NCBI RefSeq assembly: GCF_032399705.1
Contig: NZ_CP135922.1
Location: 1,922,001-1,986,000 of the forward strand
Direction: 5' to 3'
DNA length: 64,000 nt
DNA from: Paenibacillus sp. BIC5C1
GTDB taxonomy: Bacteria > Bacillota > Bacilli > Paenibacillales > Paenibacillaceae
Part shown: piece by piece, positions 25,854-34,623 of the stretch
Layout: each line of letters opens with the position of its first letter
Position numbering within the stretch: position 1 is the first letter of the stretch
The notes under the pieces: generated by a model
Databases searched by the model: none
What the model was told of the DNA's origin: nothing
The model's input: only the letters and a program-made list of their open reading frames with translations
Program-made: the position numbers and the translations under genes

Positions 25854-26855
25854 ATGGAAGTCATTTTCATGAACAGATTATCCAGAATGTTAGATCAGAA
25901 TGAAGAGCATGCACAGCTGTGGATCGGTGAAGAAGAAGGAGCGTGGCATCTGGGGTGGAGCCGATATGAGGAAGGAGATCGAACGGATGACAACTGGTAT
26001 GCTGGCAGTTCGTGGGACGAGCTGTTACATGTGTATCGTCATCAGTTAGCCATACAGATGAGCGAAGGATATCGTCCGTTGCTGCAGGGTTTGTTTCACG
26101 AAAATGATGATTTGAAGTCGCGCAGTTATGGCGGTCAGCGTCTTCATTGTTACAGTGAATTATACGGCAATGAGGGGCTGTATATGGATCTGTGCATATG
26201 GCGCAGGAAGAGAGCAGCGTCTGACCGGAAGGCCCCTTATTTTATTGCAACGAACCGGTTGTTGCGTTTGATCAGTGCATTTGTTCCACAAACCATCGAT
26301 GAATTGATGCAATTACCTGGCGTAGGGGAGAGCAAGGCTTCCGAGTATGGAGAGGAATGGCTGGAGATTACGAATGGACTGGAACGTTCCACATCTTTCC
26401 CGCTAGATTGGGTGTACTCGGATCTGAAGGAACAAGAATATGAGAGCTGGCTGTACAAACAGAGAGAGCAGAAGTACAAGCAGGAACTTGACAGATTCAC
26501 CACACGTAAGCAGGTACTTGAAGGTATGAAGGAAGGATATACGTTGGAGGAAATCGTAAATCGTTCCGGATTGTCCCGTAGGGAGCTGATTGAGTTATTG
26601 GAGACACTGGATTTGGAGGGATATGACACAGATTGTCTGCTTGATGCGGAGCTTGCTGTCATGCCCGAAGAGGAGCAAGAGGCGGTATGGAGTGCCTACG
26701 AGGAGCTGGGAGATACGTTTCTGAAGCCTGTATTACATAAGGTGTATGGAGAAGAAAAGCCTGGCGGTAGCAACCTGGAGCAGGTCTACGAAAGACTGCG
26801 CATGATTCGCATCCGGTTTCGTCGTGACACAGAGACGGAGCAGAATGCAGGCTAG
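25854..26855 (+). CDS. HRDC domain protein with C-terminal HTH
   Basis: The 333-residue protein has an HRDC domain at about residues 110-170 (LYMDLCIWRRKRAASDRKAPYF and LMQLPGVGESKASEYGEEWLEI), as in RecQ helicases. A C-terminal helix-turn-helix (MKEGYTLEEIVNRSGLSRRELIELLE) follows. The N-terminal part lacks helicase motifs, so it is a stand-alone HRDC protein, likely nucleic-acid binding. ATG at 25854 lies after AAGGAGGGA; TTG at 25836 precedes that site. Confidence 0.82.
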   Translation: MEVIFMNRLSRMLDQNEEHAQLWIGEEEGAWHLGWSRYEEGDRTDDNWYAGSSWDELLHVYRHQLAIQMSEGYRPLLQGLFHENDDLKSRSYGGQRLHCYSELYGNEGLYMDLCIWRRKRAASDRKAPYFIATNRLLRLISAFVPQTIDELMQLPGVGESKASEYGEEWLEITNGLERSTSFPLDWVYSDLKEQEYESWLYKQREQKYKQELDRFTTRKQVLEGMKEGYTLEEIVNRSGLSRRELIELLETLDLEGYDTDCLLDAELAVMPEEEQEAVWSAYEELGDTFLKPVLHKVYGEEKPGGSNLEQVYERLRMIRIRFRRDTETEQNAG

Positions 26856-26898
26856 ATTGGAAATAGGACGTTAGTTGTCATACTTATAAGCGGATAAT

Positions 26899-26943
26899 AA
26901 AAAAAGACGAAGCGTCTCAAAATGTGGAGCACTTCGTCTTTTT
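26899..26943. terminator. Bidirectional terminator
   Basis: AAAAAGACGAAG and CTTCGTCTTTTT form a symmetric stem between the convergent HRDC and corA genes. Confidence 0.9.
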
Positions 26944-26949
26944 GCTATT

Positions 26950-27885
26950 TCAAACCCAATCTTTTTTGCGGAAAATAAAGAACATGCTCAGGCCCAGTGT
27001 AACCATCAGGCCAATAACCACAAAATAACCATACTTCCAGTCCAGCTCAGGCATGTTCGTAAAGTTCATCCCATAGATGCCCGTGATAACGGTCAGCGGC
27101 ATGAACACCGTGGTAATGGCGGTGAACACACGCATGATTTCATTCGCCCGGTTGGCGATACTGGATTGGTAAGCTTCTCGCAAGTTCCCCATCAAGTCCC
27201 GATAAGTCTCAAAGGTTTCAGATATTTTCACAGCATTCTCATAAATGTCGCTGAAATACTTTTGCAGTTGATCATCAATAAGACGCAAATCTTTTTTATT
27301 GAGTGTGTTAATGACCTCTTTCTGAGGTCCCAGCACTTTCTTCAGCCATAAAATCTCACTGCGAAGCCCGATAATCTCATTTAGATGAGATTTCTTGGTA
27401 TGCATCAGGATGTCTTCTTCAAGCTTCTCAATGCGCGCTTCGATTCGGTCACCAACGGTGAAATAATTATCAACAATCAAGTCAACCAGCAGATACAGCA
27501 GCTTATCCGGCGTACTGATTTCCTGTTCCCACAGGATCGGTTTCAATGTCCGCAATTCGCTGACTTTCTGTTTGGTTACACTGATAATAAAGTGTCTGCC
27601 AAGGAACAAGTTGACGGCACGTAAAAAAATCTCTTCATCATCAAAACGAATGCTATTAATAACAATAAAATAATGGCTCTCATAAATTTCAATCTTCGGA
27701 CGTTGTTCTTCGTCACTCAAACAGTCTTCCACGGCCAGATCATGCATCATGAACAGCGGTTGAAGTACCGCCAAATCGTCTACGTCTGCATCAATCCAGT
27801 AAAACCCCTCCGCTGGTGGAGTCAGCGCCTGCTGAATGTCGTCCACCGGAATAAATACACCGTTATTTACCAACCGGATTTTCAT
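26950..27885 (-). CDS. corA: CorA family magnesium transporter
   Basis: The 311-residue protein has a long cytoplasmic alpha/beta and helical domain and two C-terminal transmembrane helices; the pore motif GMNF occurs in ITGIYGMNFTNMPEL, followed by a YGYFVVIGLMVTLGLSMFFIF helix and a basic tail. CorA moves Mg2+ (and Co2+) in pentamers. ATG at 27885 follows AAGGAG. Its 5' leader is about 250 nt long and carries a small open frame described separately. Confidence 0.95.
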   Translation of the reverse strand: MKIRLVNNGVFIPVDDIQQALTPPAEGFYWIDADVDDLAVLQPLFMMHDLAVEDCLSDEEQRPKIEIYESHYFIVINSIRFDDEEIFLRAVNLFLGRHFIISVTKQKVSELRTLKPILWEQEISTPDKLLYLLVDLIVDNYFTVGDRIEARIEKLEEDILMHTKKSHLNEIIGLRSEILWLKKVLGPQKEVINTLNKKDLRLIDDQLQKYFSDIYENAVKISETFETYRDLMGNLREAYQSSIANRANEIMRVFTAITTVFMPLTVITGIYGMNFTNMPELDWKYGYFVVIGLMVTLGLSMFFIFRKKDWV

Positions 27886-28004
27886 TATTCATCTACTCCT
27901 TCTGCACCCGCCAAATGGGCGGATTTCATCAATATGGGCGCAAAAAGAACAGATCAGCCGGTCGGCAGCGGAGCCTGGAAGTCAGGACTGCGTTCGCTCT
28001 ATAG

Positions 28005-28103
28005 TCAAACGGAAGTAACGTCCCGCTGCCGGCATGCTGATATCAATTCTCTATGCAGTTTGTCGGAATTCGGCTGCCAGTCAGGCCTCGGGTCGCCATC
28101 CAT
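28005..28103 (-). CDS. Putative leader peptide of corA
   Basis: A 32-codon frame lies between the mapped promoter and corA on the minus strand. ATG at 28103 follows GAGAGGTGA by 8 nt. The product begins MDGDPRPDWQP, an alternation of acidic residues and prolines, as in Mg2+-sensing leader peptides such as MgtL, where Asp/Glu-Pro runs destabilise ribosomes at low Mg2+. The end of the frame (28023-28031) forms a 9-bp stem with 27963-27971. Expression is inference; codon usage cannot be judged on 32 codons. Confidence 0.4.
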   Translation of the reverse strand: MDGDPRPDWQPNSDKLHRELISACRQRDVTSV

Positions 28104-28145
28104 TGAATATGTCACCTCTCACATAAGGGTTTATAACACTTGTCT

Positions 28146-28174
28146 AGTATACCGCTGGTACAGGGTCCTTTCAA
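28146..28174 (-). promoter_or_regulatory. Sigma-A promoter of corA
   Basis: On the minus strand TTGAAA (28169-28174) and TATACT (28146-28151) are 17 bp apart. Transcription should begin near 28139, about 254 nt before corA. Confidence 0.72.
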
Positions 28175-28267
28175 GCGCAAAAATGTGTCGATTTCGCGCC
28201 CTGGAGCAGTGTATGACAACGGATGATGAACGGTTCCGATCCTGAGGAACAGACATTGAACTACACC

Positions 28268-28296
28268 TTGACGTGAGGGGATTAATGTCTTAAAGT
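28268..28296 (+). promoter_or_regulatory. Promoter of the met operon
   Basis: TTGACG (28268-28273) and TAAAGT (28291-28296) are 17 bp apart and lie about 45 bp upstream of the S-box. Confidence 0.65.
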
Positions 28297-28340
28297 AAAA
28301 GGTGAACCACACTAGTTATTACAATTGAATAAAGCGAAAT

Positions 28341-28470
28341 CTTATCAAGAGTAGGTGGAGGGACTGGCCCGATGAAACCCGGCAACCGGCGGTATACCGC
28401 ACGGTGCTAATTCTTGCAGCGACCAAGTGTCCAAGTGACACTGTTGTAACTGAGAGATGAGAGAGGCGCA
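28341..28470 (+). promoter_or_regulatory. SAM-I (S-box) riboswitch
   Basis: The conserved S-box core is visible: CTTATCAAGAG at 28341, GGTGGAGGGACTGGCCC, GATGAAACCCGGCAACC, and the closing GAGAGATGAGAG near 28452-28463. It binds S-adenosylmethionine and promotes termination upstream of metA. Confidence 0.96.
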
Positions 28471-28486
28471 TATCTATTTACATATG

Positions 28487-28519
28487 ACCTTTCTCGGAAT
28501 CCGAGGAAGGTCTTTGTTA
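28487..28519 (+). terminator. S-box expression-platform terminator
   Basis: GACCTTTCTCGG and CCGAGGAAGGTC pair around AAT, followed by TTTGTT. Confidence 0.88.
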
Positions 28520-28697
28520 TATGCACCGACTTCTCAGCAGTGATTTTCGCTAAGGAACTTGAGCTTGCCGCCAGCAATGTGGTTGCAATTCAGCGCCTGC
28601 AGGCAAGCTCATGGCAGCCTATAACTGTACGGATGCGAATCGTATCGAGTCCGCAGTGGCTGCATCTATTTATGCACAAGGAGGAGTTAGAACCACC

Positions 28698-29615
28698 ATG
28701 CCAATCAAAATTCCAGACACACTGCCTGCCAAAGAAGTACTTGCAGGAGAGAACATCTTTGTCATGGACGAGACATCTGCTTACCAGCAGGACATTCGTC
28801 CACTGCGTATCGCTATATTAAACCTGATGCCCACAAAGGAAACGACAGAAACTCAATTGCTTCGTTTGGTGGGTAACACACCCATTCAGGTAGATATCGT
28901 TCTGGTTCATCCAAAGTCTCATACGTCCAAGAACACTTCCCAGGAATATTTGGACTTATTCTACAAAACCTTTGATGAGATCGAACACCGCCGTTTTGAC
29001 GGCATGATCATTACAGGCGCTCCTGTAGAGCAAATGGACTTTGAAGACGTGAACTATTGGAAAGAAATCCAGGAGATCTTCGAATGGACCAAAACGAATG
29101 TAACTTCGACCATGCATATATGTTGGGCTTCCCAAGCAGGTTTATACCACCATTTCGGAGTTCCAAAAGTTCCGCTGGATGAAAAATGTTTTGGCGTATT
29201 CTCACATACGATCAACAGATCCAATGTGCAGCTGCTGCGCGGATTCGATGAAGTATTCAACGTCCCGCATTCTCGTCATACGGAAGTGCGACGTGAAGAT
29301 ATTGAAAAAAATGATAACCTTGAAATATTGGCTGAATCCGAGGAAGCGGGTATTTTCCTCGTTGCTACCAAAGACGGCAAACAGATTTTTGCAACCGGAC
29401 ATGCCGAGTATGACCCGCTTTCATTGAAATGGGAATATGACCGTGATGCAGCTAAAGGCATGGACATTGCGCTGCCTAGACATTATTTCCCGAATGACGA
29501 TCCTTCCCGTGTTCCCCCAGCCACTTGGCGGGCACATGCAAACTTATTATTCTCTAATTGGCTCAATTACTATGTGTATCAAGAGACACCTTACGATATT
29601 GGTCCACAAATTTAA
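28698..29615 (+). CDS. metA: Homoserine O-acetyltransferase (MetA type)
   Basis: The 305-residue protein activates homoserine in methionine synthesis. The catalytic cysteine is Cys142 in [16 protein letters not shown], with His and Glu later ([11 protein letters not shown]). Residue 111 is Glu ([11 protein letters not shown]), which in this family goes with acetyl-CoA rather than succinyl-CoA; E. coli has Gly there. ATG at 28698 follows AAGGAGGAG. It heads an S-box operon with metI and metC. Confidence 0.95.
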   Translation: MPIKIPDTLPAKEVLAGENIFVMDETSAYQQDIRPLRIAILNLMPTKETTETQLLRLVGNTPIQVDIVLVHPKSHTSKNTSQEYLDLFYKTFDEIEHRRFDGMIITGAPVEQMDFEDVNYWKEIQEIFEWTKTNVTSTMHICWASQAGLYHHFGVPKVPLDEKCFGVFSHTINRSNVQLLRGFDEVFNVPHSRHTEVRREDIEKNDNLEILAESEEAGIFLVATKDGKQIFATGHAEYDPLSLKWEYDRDAAKGMDIALPRHYFPNDDPSRVPPATWRAHANLLFSNWLNYYVYQETPYDIGPQI

Positions 29616-29639
29616 TCGACATTACAGGAGGATGCTGCA

Positions 29640-30827
29640 ATGGAAGACAACAAGTTGAAAATCGAAAGTCGATTGGCCCAAATTGGGTCTATCAATGAAC
29701 CGGTAACAGGCGCCATTAATTTTCCGATCTATCAATCCACTGCGTTTCGCCACCCAAAGCTTGGACAAAGCACGGGATTTGATTATATTCGTACGACCAA
29801 TCCAACCCGTAAAGTGTTGGAAGAAGCAGCGGCAGCGTTGGAATCCGGTGATGCAGGTTTTGCCTGTAGCTCCGGCATGGCCGCTTTGCAAACGATTTTC
29901 GCTTTATTCGGACAAGGGGATCATCTGATTGTATCGCTAGATCTGTACGGCGGAACGTATCGTTTGCTTGAACGCATCCTGTCTCGATTTGGTGTGACAG
30001 CAAGTTACGTCGATACCAATGACTTGGCAGCTCTGGAAAGTATTCGTCAACCGAATACTAAAGCGGTATTTATTGAGACACCAACCAATCCACTAATGAT
30101 GATTACGGATGTGGAAGCGGTATGCTCCTGGGCCAAGAGCCACAACTTGCTGACCATTGTGGATAATACACTACTGACTCCGTTCTTCCAGCGTCCAATT
30201 GAACTCGGTGCTGATATCATCATCCATAGTGCCACGAAGTATCTGGGTGGTCATAATGATGTACTTGCGGGATTAATTATTACCAAAGGGGAAGAACTGT
30301 CAGCCGAAATGGCATTTCTGCACAATTCCATAGGAGCTGTATTGTCTCCAAGCGACTCCTATCAGCTGATGAAAGGCATGAAGACACTCGCTCTTCGCAT
30401 GGAGCGGCATGAGTATAATGCTTTGACGATTGCCAAGTACCTTTTGGAGCACCCAGCCGTTAATGAAGTGTATCATCCTGGTTTGTCGGCTCATCCCGGA
30501 TTTGAAATACAGAATAAACAATCCAGTGGGAATACGGGCATCTTCTCTTTCAAAGTAAAGGATGCTCGTTATGTTGAACCATTGCTGCGTCATATCAAAC
30601 TGATTGCTTTTGCGGAAAGCCTCGGGGGTGTAGAGTCGTTGATGACTTACCCTGCGGTACAGACCCATGCGGATATTCCGATTGAAATTCGTGACGCTGT
30701 AGGTGTAGATGACCGTCTGTTGCGCTTCTCTGTAGGGATCGAGCACGCCGAAGATCTGATTGCCGATCTGGGCAATGCACTAACAGCTGCACAGCAGGAG
30801 ATAGAAGGGGGAACGCATCATGAGTGA
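29640..30827 (+). CDS. metI: Cystathionine gamma-synthase / O-acetylhomoserine thiolyase
   Basis: The 395-residue Cys/Met-metabolism PLP enzyme has the PLP lysine in HSATKYLGGHNDV and the YIRTTNPTRKVLEEA and SSGMAALQTIFALFG segments. It joins O-acetylhomoserine and cysteine (or sulfide). Position after metA and before metC matches B. subtilis metI. It overlaps metC by 8 bp. Confidence 0.92.
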   Translation: MEDNKLKIESRLAQIGSINEPVTGAINFPIYQSTAFRHPKLGQSTGFDYIRTTNPTRKVLEEAAAALESGDAGFACSSGMAALQTIFALFGQGDHLIVSLDLYGGTYRLLERILSRFGVTASYVDTNDLAALESIRQPNTKAVFIETPTNPLMMITDVEAVCSWAKSHNLLTIVDNTLLTPFFQRPIELGADIIIHSATKYLGGHNDVLAGLIITKGEELSAEMAFLHNSIGAVLSPSDSYQLMKGMKTLALRMERHEYNALTIAKYLLEHPAVNEVYHPGLSAHPGFEIQNKQSSGNTGIFSFKVKDARYVEPLLRHIKLIAFAESLGGVESLMTYPAVQTHADIPIEIRDAVGVDDRLLRFSVGIEHAEDLIADLGNALTAAQQEIEGGTHHE

Positions 30828-32013
30828 GCAAAACCATAATGCCAACAATCATGAACGGAATGTTCATTCCGACCTGAAGTTCGACACCAAGCTGCTGCAT
30901 TTCGGTGACGAAATTGATAAAACCACCGGGGCTTCCAGTGTGCCAATTTACCAGGCATCCACATTCCATCATTTTGATATTTTTAATCCACCTCAACATG
31001 ATTATAGTCGTTCCGGTAACCCGACACGTCAGGCATTGGAGGATTACATTACATTGTTGGAAGGCGGAGCACGCGGATTTGCCTACTCCTCAGGGATGGC
31101 TGCCATCTCCAGTGTGTTCATGATGTTCTCGGCAGGCGATCACATGATTGTGACGGAAGATGTATATGGAGGAACGTATCGACTGCTTACTTCCATTCTG
31201 AGCCGGATGCAGATTGAGACTACCTTTGTGGATATGACCAATATTGAGGAAGTAAAGGCAGCGCTCAAACCGAATACGAAGGCAGTTTATATGGAAACAC
31301 CTTCCAACCCGACACTTCGAATCACGGATATTGCTGCAGTCACCTCCTGGGCACAGGAACATGAGTTAATCTCCATTCTTGATAACACCTTCATGACGCC
31401 TTATTACCAGCGTCCGATTGAGCTCGGGGTGGATATTGTCGTACATAGTGCGACCAAGTTTCTTGGCGGACACAGTGATGTGCTGGCAGGTTTAGCCGTT
31501 GCTCGTACGGATTCATTGGGCAGACAGCTAAAACAATTGCAGAATGGACTTGGAACCGTCCTTGGTGCCCAGGAATCCTGGCTGCTGATGCGTGGTATGA
31601 AAACCTTGGGTGCGCGCATGGCACATAGTGAACAAAGCACAGCGAAGCTGGCTGCTTGGCTTAGTGGACGCAGTGATATTACGGCTGTATTTTATCCGGG
31701 GCTGCTGGATCATCCTGGGCGTGAAGCTCATGAACGTCAGTCAAGCGGATACGGCGCTGTCGTGTCGTTTGACGTAGGTTCGGGAGATCGGGCCAAGGCT
31801 GTACTCAACCGTGTGAAATTGCCAATTGTTGCTGTGAGTTTGGGTGCGGTTGAAAGTATCCTGTCTTATCCTGCGATGATGTCTCATGCGGCTATGCCGG
31901 CTGAGGTTCGCCGTGATCGAGGTATAACTGACGGATTATTGCGCTTCTCGGTTGGTCTGGAAGACATCGATGACCTGATTGCAGATCTGGATCAGGCACT
32001 TCAGGACTCGTAG
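30820..32013 (+). CDS. metC: Cystathionine beta-lyase
   Basis: The 397-residue PLP enzyme is a paralogue of the previous gene (HSATKFLGGHSDVLAG, YSRSGNPTRQALE, SSGMAAISSVF). It cleaves cystathionine to homocysteine. The start overlaps metI, so translation is coupled. Assignment of gamma-synthase versus beta-lyase between the two paralogues rests on gene order. Confidence 0.9.
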   Translation: MSEQNHNANNHERNVHSDLKFDTKLLHFGDEIDKTTGASSVPIYQASTFHHFDIFNPPQHDYSRSGNPTRQALEDYITLLEGGARGFAYSSGMAAISSVFMMFSAGDHMIVTEDVYGGTYRLLTSILSRMQIETTFVDMTNIEEVKAALKPNTKAVYMETPSNPTLRITDIAAVTSWAQEHELISILDNTFMTPYYQRPIELGVDIVVHSATKFLGGHSDVLAGLAVARTDSLGRQLKQLQNGLGTVLGAQESWLLMRGMKTLGARMAHSEQSTAKLAAWLSGRSDITAVFYPGLLDHPGREAHERQSSGYGAVVSFDVGSGDRAKAVLNRVKLPIVAVSLGAVESILSYPAMMSHAAMPAEVRRDRGITDGLLRFSVGLEDIDDLIADLDQALQDS

Positions 32014-32098
32014 AGTCAATAGTATTGAAACATGGGTGTTAGAGCCTGCTGAAAAAGAATTGAAATAGATGGCATATGTAAACATTTTTATTAATTTT

Positions 32099-32128
32099 TA
32101 AAGCACCTTCTCATAAGGTGCTTTTTTT
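32099..32128 (+). terminator. Intrinsic terminator of the met operon
   Basis: AAAGCACCTT and AAGGTGCTTT pair around CTCAT, followed by T. Confidence 0.92.
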
Positions 32129-32256
32129 CACATGTAACCTGTGTTACGATATGTGGAGTACAGAAATGCGATGTTGCCACCAAAACTTTCATCTATATGA
32201 GCAAGTTGGGACGGATCGTGATTATATTTTCTCTTCATGAGGGAGGCTTTTTTACG

Positions 32257-33393
32257 ATGAGTACGGTAGACCGTATCTTAGATAAAGCCCTTCGGGGCGA
32301 ACGTTTGGACTTGGAAGACACGATTCAGCTGTTTGAATCAAATGAAGTAGACAAAATCGGGGCAGCCGCCAATGTGATTGTAAAACGCATGCACCCCGAA
32401 CCATACAGAACATTTGTAATTGGGCGTAACGTCAACTACACGAACGTGTGTGATGTGTACTGCCGTTTTTGTGCTTTCTACCGCAGACCTGGCTCTGACG
32501 AAGGATATGTACTTCCCGATGAAGTCATCTTCCAGAAGATCCAAGAAACCGAAGACGTGAATGGTACCGAGATTCTGATGCAAGGCGGAACGAATCCAAA
32601 TCTGCCGTTTAGTTATTATACCGATCTGCTCAAAGCGATCAAGGAGCGTTTCCCTAATATTACGATGCACTCCTTCTCACCAGCCGAAATTATGAAAATG
32701 GTTGAGGTGTCCGACGGTCTTACTTTGGAAGAGGTTGTACGTGCAATTCACGAAGCGGGACTCGATTCCCTGCCTGGTGGTGGTGCCGAAATTCTGGATG
32801 ACCGTACACGCCGTAAAATCAGCCGTTTGAAAGGTTCATGGCGCGATTGGATGGACGTTATGCAGACAGCTCACCGTATCGGTATGAACACAACGGCAAC
32901 GATGGTTATTGGCCTTGGTGAAACGATGGAAGAGCGCGCACTGCATCTGCTTCGGGTACGTGAAGCTCAGGATGAGTGCATTGCGAACAAGTATGATTCC
33001 GAAGGATTCTTGGCGTTCATTCCTTGGACATTCCAACCGGATAATACAAACCTGAAGCTGGAGCGTCAGACGCCAGAAGAGTACCTGAAGACGGTAGCGA
33101 TCAGTCGACTGGTATTGGACAACATCAAAAACATTCAATCCTCGTGGGTAACGATGGGACCTGAAGTCGGCAAAAAATCACTTGAATTTGGCTGCAACGA
33201 CTTCGGTAGCACCATGATTGAAGAGAACGTGGTATCTGCTGCAGGCGCAACATACAAAGTTAACATTGGTTCCATTACGCAACTGATTCGGGAGTCCGGT
33301 TATATTCCAGCACAGCGTAACACAAGATATGACATCCTGCGGACGTTTGATGAGAATAATGCCATTCAACAAGATTTTGTAATGCAGAACTAA
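32257..33393 (+). CDS. mqnC: Cyclic dehypoxanthinyl futalosine synthase
   Basis: The 378-residue radical SAM enzyme works in the futalosine route to menaquinone. The [4Fe-4S] site C65-x3-C69-x2-C72 lies in NVCDVYCRFCAFYR, with LMQGGTNPNLPFSYY and LDSLPGGGAEIL typical of MqnC. ATG at 32257 follows a GGGAGG site; upstream in-frame sequence lacks one. It is transcribed alone here. The pathway choice (futalosine rather than o-succinylbenzoate) is a useful taxonomic sign. Confidence 0.94.
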   Translation: MSTVDRILDKALRGERLDLEDTIQLFESNEVDKIGAAANVIVKRMHPEPYRTFVIGRNVNYTNVCDVYCRFCAFYRRPGSDEGYVLPDEVIFQKIQETEDVNGTEILMQGGTNPNLPFSYYTDLLKAIKERFPNITMHSFSPAEIMKMVEVSDGLTLEEVVRAIHEAGLDSLPGGGAEILDDRTRRKISRLKGSWRDWMDVMQTAHRIGMNTTATMVIGLGETMEERALHLLRVREAQDECIANKYDSEGFLAFIPWTFQPDNTNLKLERQTPEEYLKTVAISRLVLDNIKNIQSSWVTMGPEVGKKSLEFGCNDFGSTMIEENVVSAAGATYKVNIGSITQLIRESGYIPAQRNTRYDILRTFDENNAIQQDFVMQN

Positions 33394-33459
33394 TATATAT
33401 TTTAAAGTACATTATGCTGATGAATTGAATGGTTAAGTCCATTCAGTCAGTTTGGATAA

Positions 33460-33506
33460 GAAGTCCGTTGATTACTCTTTATAAGGGGAATCGGCGGACT
33501 TTTTAA
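33460..33506 (+). terminator. Intrinsic terminator after mqnC
   Basis: AAGTCCGTTGATT and AATCGGCGGACTTTTT pair around a 15-nt loop. Confidence 0.88.
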
Positions 33507-33590
33507 TTTCACTTCACACCAAGCGATTATTCACAGATCATCAAACAGTACATATTACGCATTTGACGATATTTTATATTGGAATTCAAC

Positions 33591-33599
33591 TGTTACAAT
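33591..33599 (+). promoter_or_regulatory. Extended -10 promoter
   Basis: TGTTACAAT (TGn plus TACAAT) lies about 45 bp upstream of the aldo/keto reductase start. No good -35 is seen. Confidence 0.45.
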
Positions 33600-33645
33600 G
33601 AAAGGACACGTGAGTAAGCAGACATGCTTGGGAAGGGGCAGGCCG

Positions 33646-34623
33646 ATGAAAACAAGAAGACTTGGGAAGACGGAATTGGAAGTACCTGTACTGAGCTTTG
33701 GAGCATCCTCTCTAGGTTCCGTATTTCGTGATATTGACCGAGGTGAGGGTGTTCGTACGGTTCACGCCGCTGTAGATGCAGGGATGAACTATATAGATGT
33801 TTCGCCCTATTATGGATTAACAAAAGCTGAAATGGTGCTTGGAGAAGCCATCCGTAGTTTGCCACGCAGCTCGTTTACGTTGTCGACCAAGGCTGGACGT
33901 TATGGGGAGAATGCATTTGATTTTTCACGTAAGCGGATACATGAGAGTGTACAAGAGAGTCTAGATCGACTGCATACCGATTATATCGACATCCTGTTCT
34001 TGCATGACATTGAATTTGTCTCTGCAGATATTATTATTGAAGAAGCTTTTCCAACCTTACTCCGCCTAAAAGAGCAGGGAGTCATTCGCCATGCAGGGAT
34101 TTGTGGCTTACCGCTGCGGTTATTCGAAAAGGTGCTGCCACAGATTGATGCCGACGCTATCATTTCCTACTGCCATTATGCATTGAATGATACTTCACTG
34201 CTGTCCTTGCTGCCCCTTTTGGAAAAGAAAGAAGTTGGCCTTGTGAATGCTTCGCCTCTTTCCATGGGTTTATTAAGCACAAGAGGCACTCCTGCCTGGC
34301 ACCCGGCAGATGATCAAGTGAAGCAGGTTTGCCTGCAAGCGGCGCGGTTCTGTGCGGAACAGGGCACTAATATTGCGAAGCTTGCCGTACAGTTTGCAAC
34401 AGCCAATGAACGGATTCCAACAACACTGGTCAGCAGTGCAAGTGAACATAATATCCGTCACAATGCAGCTTGGATTGATGAACCCCTGGATCAGGACCTG
34501 TTAACAGAGGTACTGCGTATTCTGGCTCCAATTCATAACGAGAGCTGGGCCAGCGGACGCCCTGAATATAACATTGAACATAACATGAAGTCACAAGCAT
34601 CATCGAAGGGGGAACAGGAGTGA
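33646..34623 (+). CDS. Aldo/keto reductase (L-galactose/L-fucose dehydrogenase type)
   Basis: The 325-residue NAD(P)-dependent reductase begins MKTRRLGKTELEVPVLSFGAS, with the catalytic Asp and Tyr in INYIDVSPYYG-type context (NYIDVSPYYGLTKAE) and Lys in TKAGRYG. The long LHTDYIDILFLHDIEF segment fits the galactose/fucose dehydrogenase subgroup. ATG at 33646 follows AAGGGG. It is coupled by overlap (GTGA) to a zinc dehydrogenase, suggesting a joint sugar-oxidising pathway. Confidence 0.87.
   Translation: MKTRRLGKTELEVPVLSFGASSLGSVFRDIDRGEGVRTVHAAVDAGMNYIDVSPYYGLTKAEMVLGEAIRSLPRSSFTLSTKAGRYGENAFDFSRKRIHESVQESLDRLHTDYIDILFLHDIEFVSADIIIEEAFPTLLRLKEQGVIRHAGICGLPLRLFEKVLPQIDADAIISYCHYALNDTSLLSLLPLLEKKEVGLVNASPLSMGLLSTRGTPAWHPADDQVKQVCLQAARFCAEQGTNIAKLAVQFATANERIPTTLVSSASEHNIRHNAAWIDEPLDQDLLTEVLRILAPIHNESWASGRPEYNIEHNMKSQASSKGEQE

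Noticed and set aside
27886..28139. M-box (ykoK) Mg2+ riboswitch ahead of corA
   Set aside because: The conserved M-box core sequences were not found in this leader.
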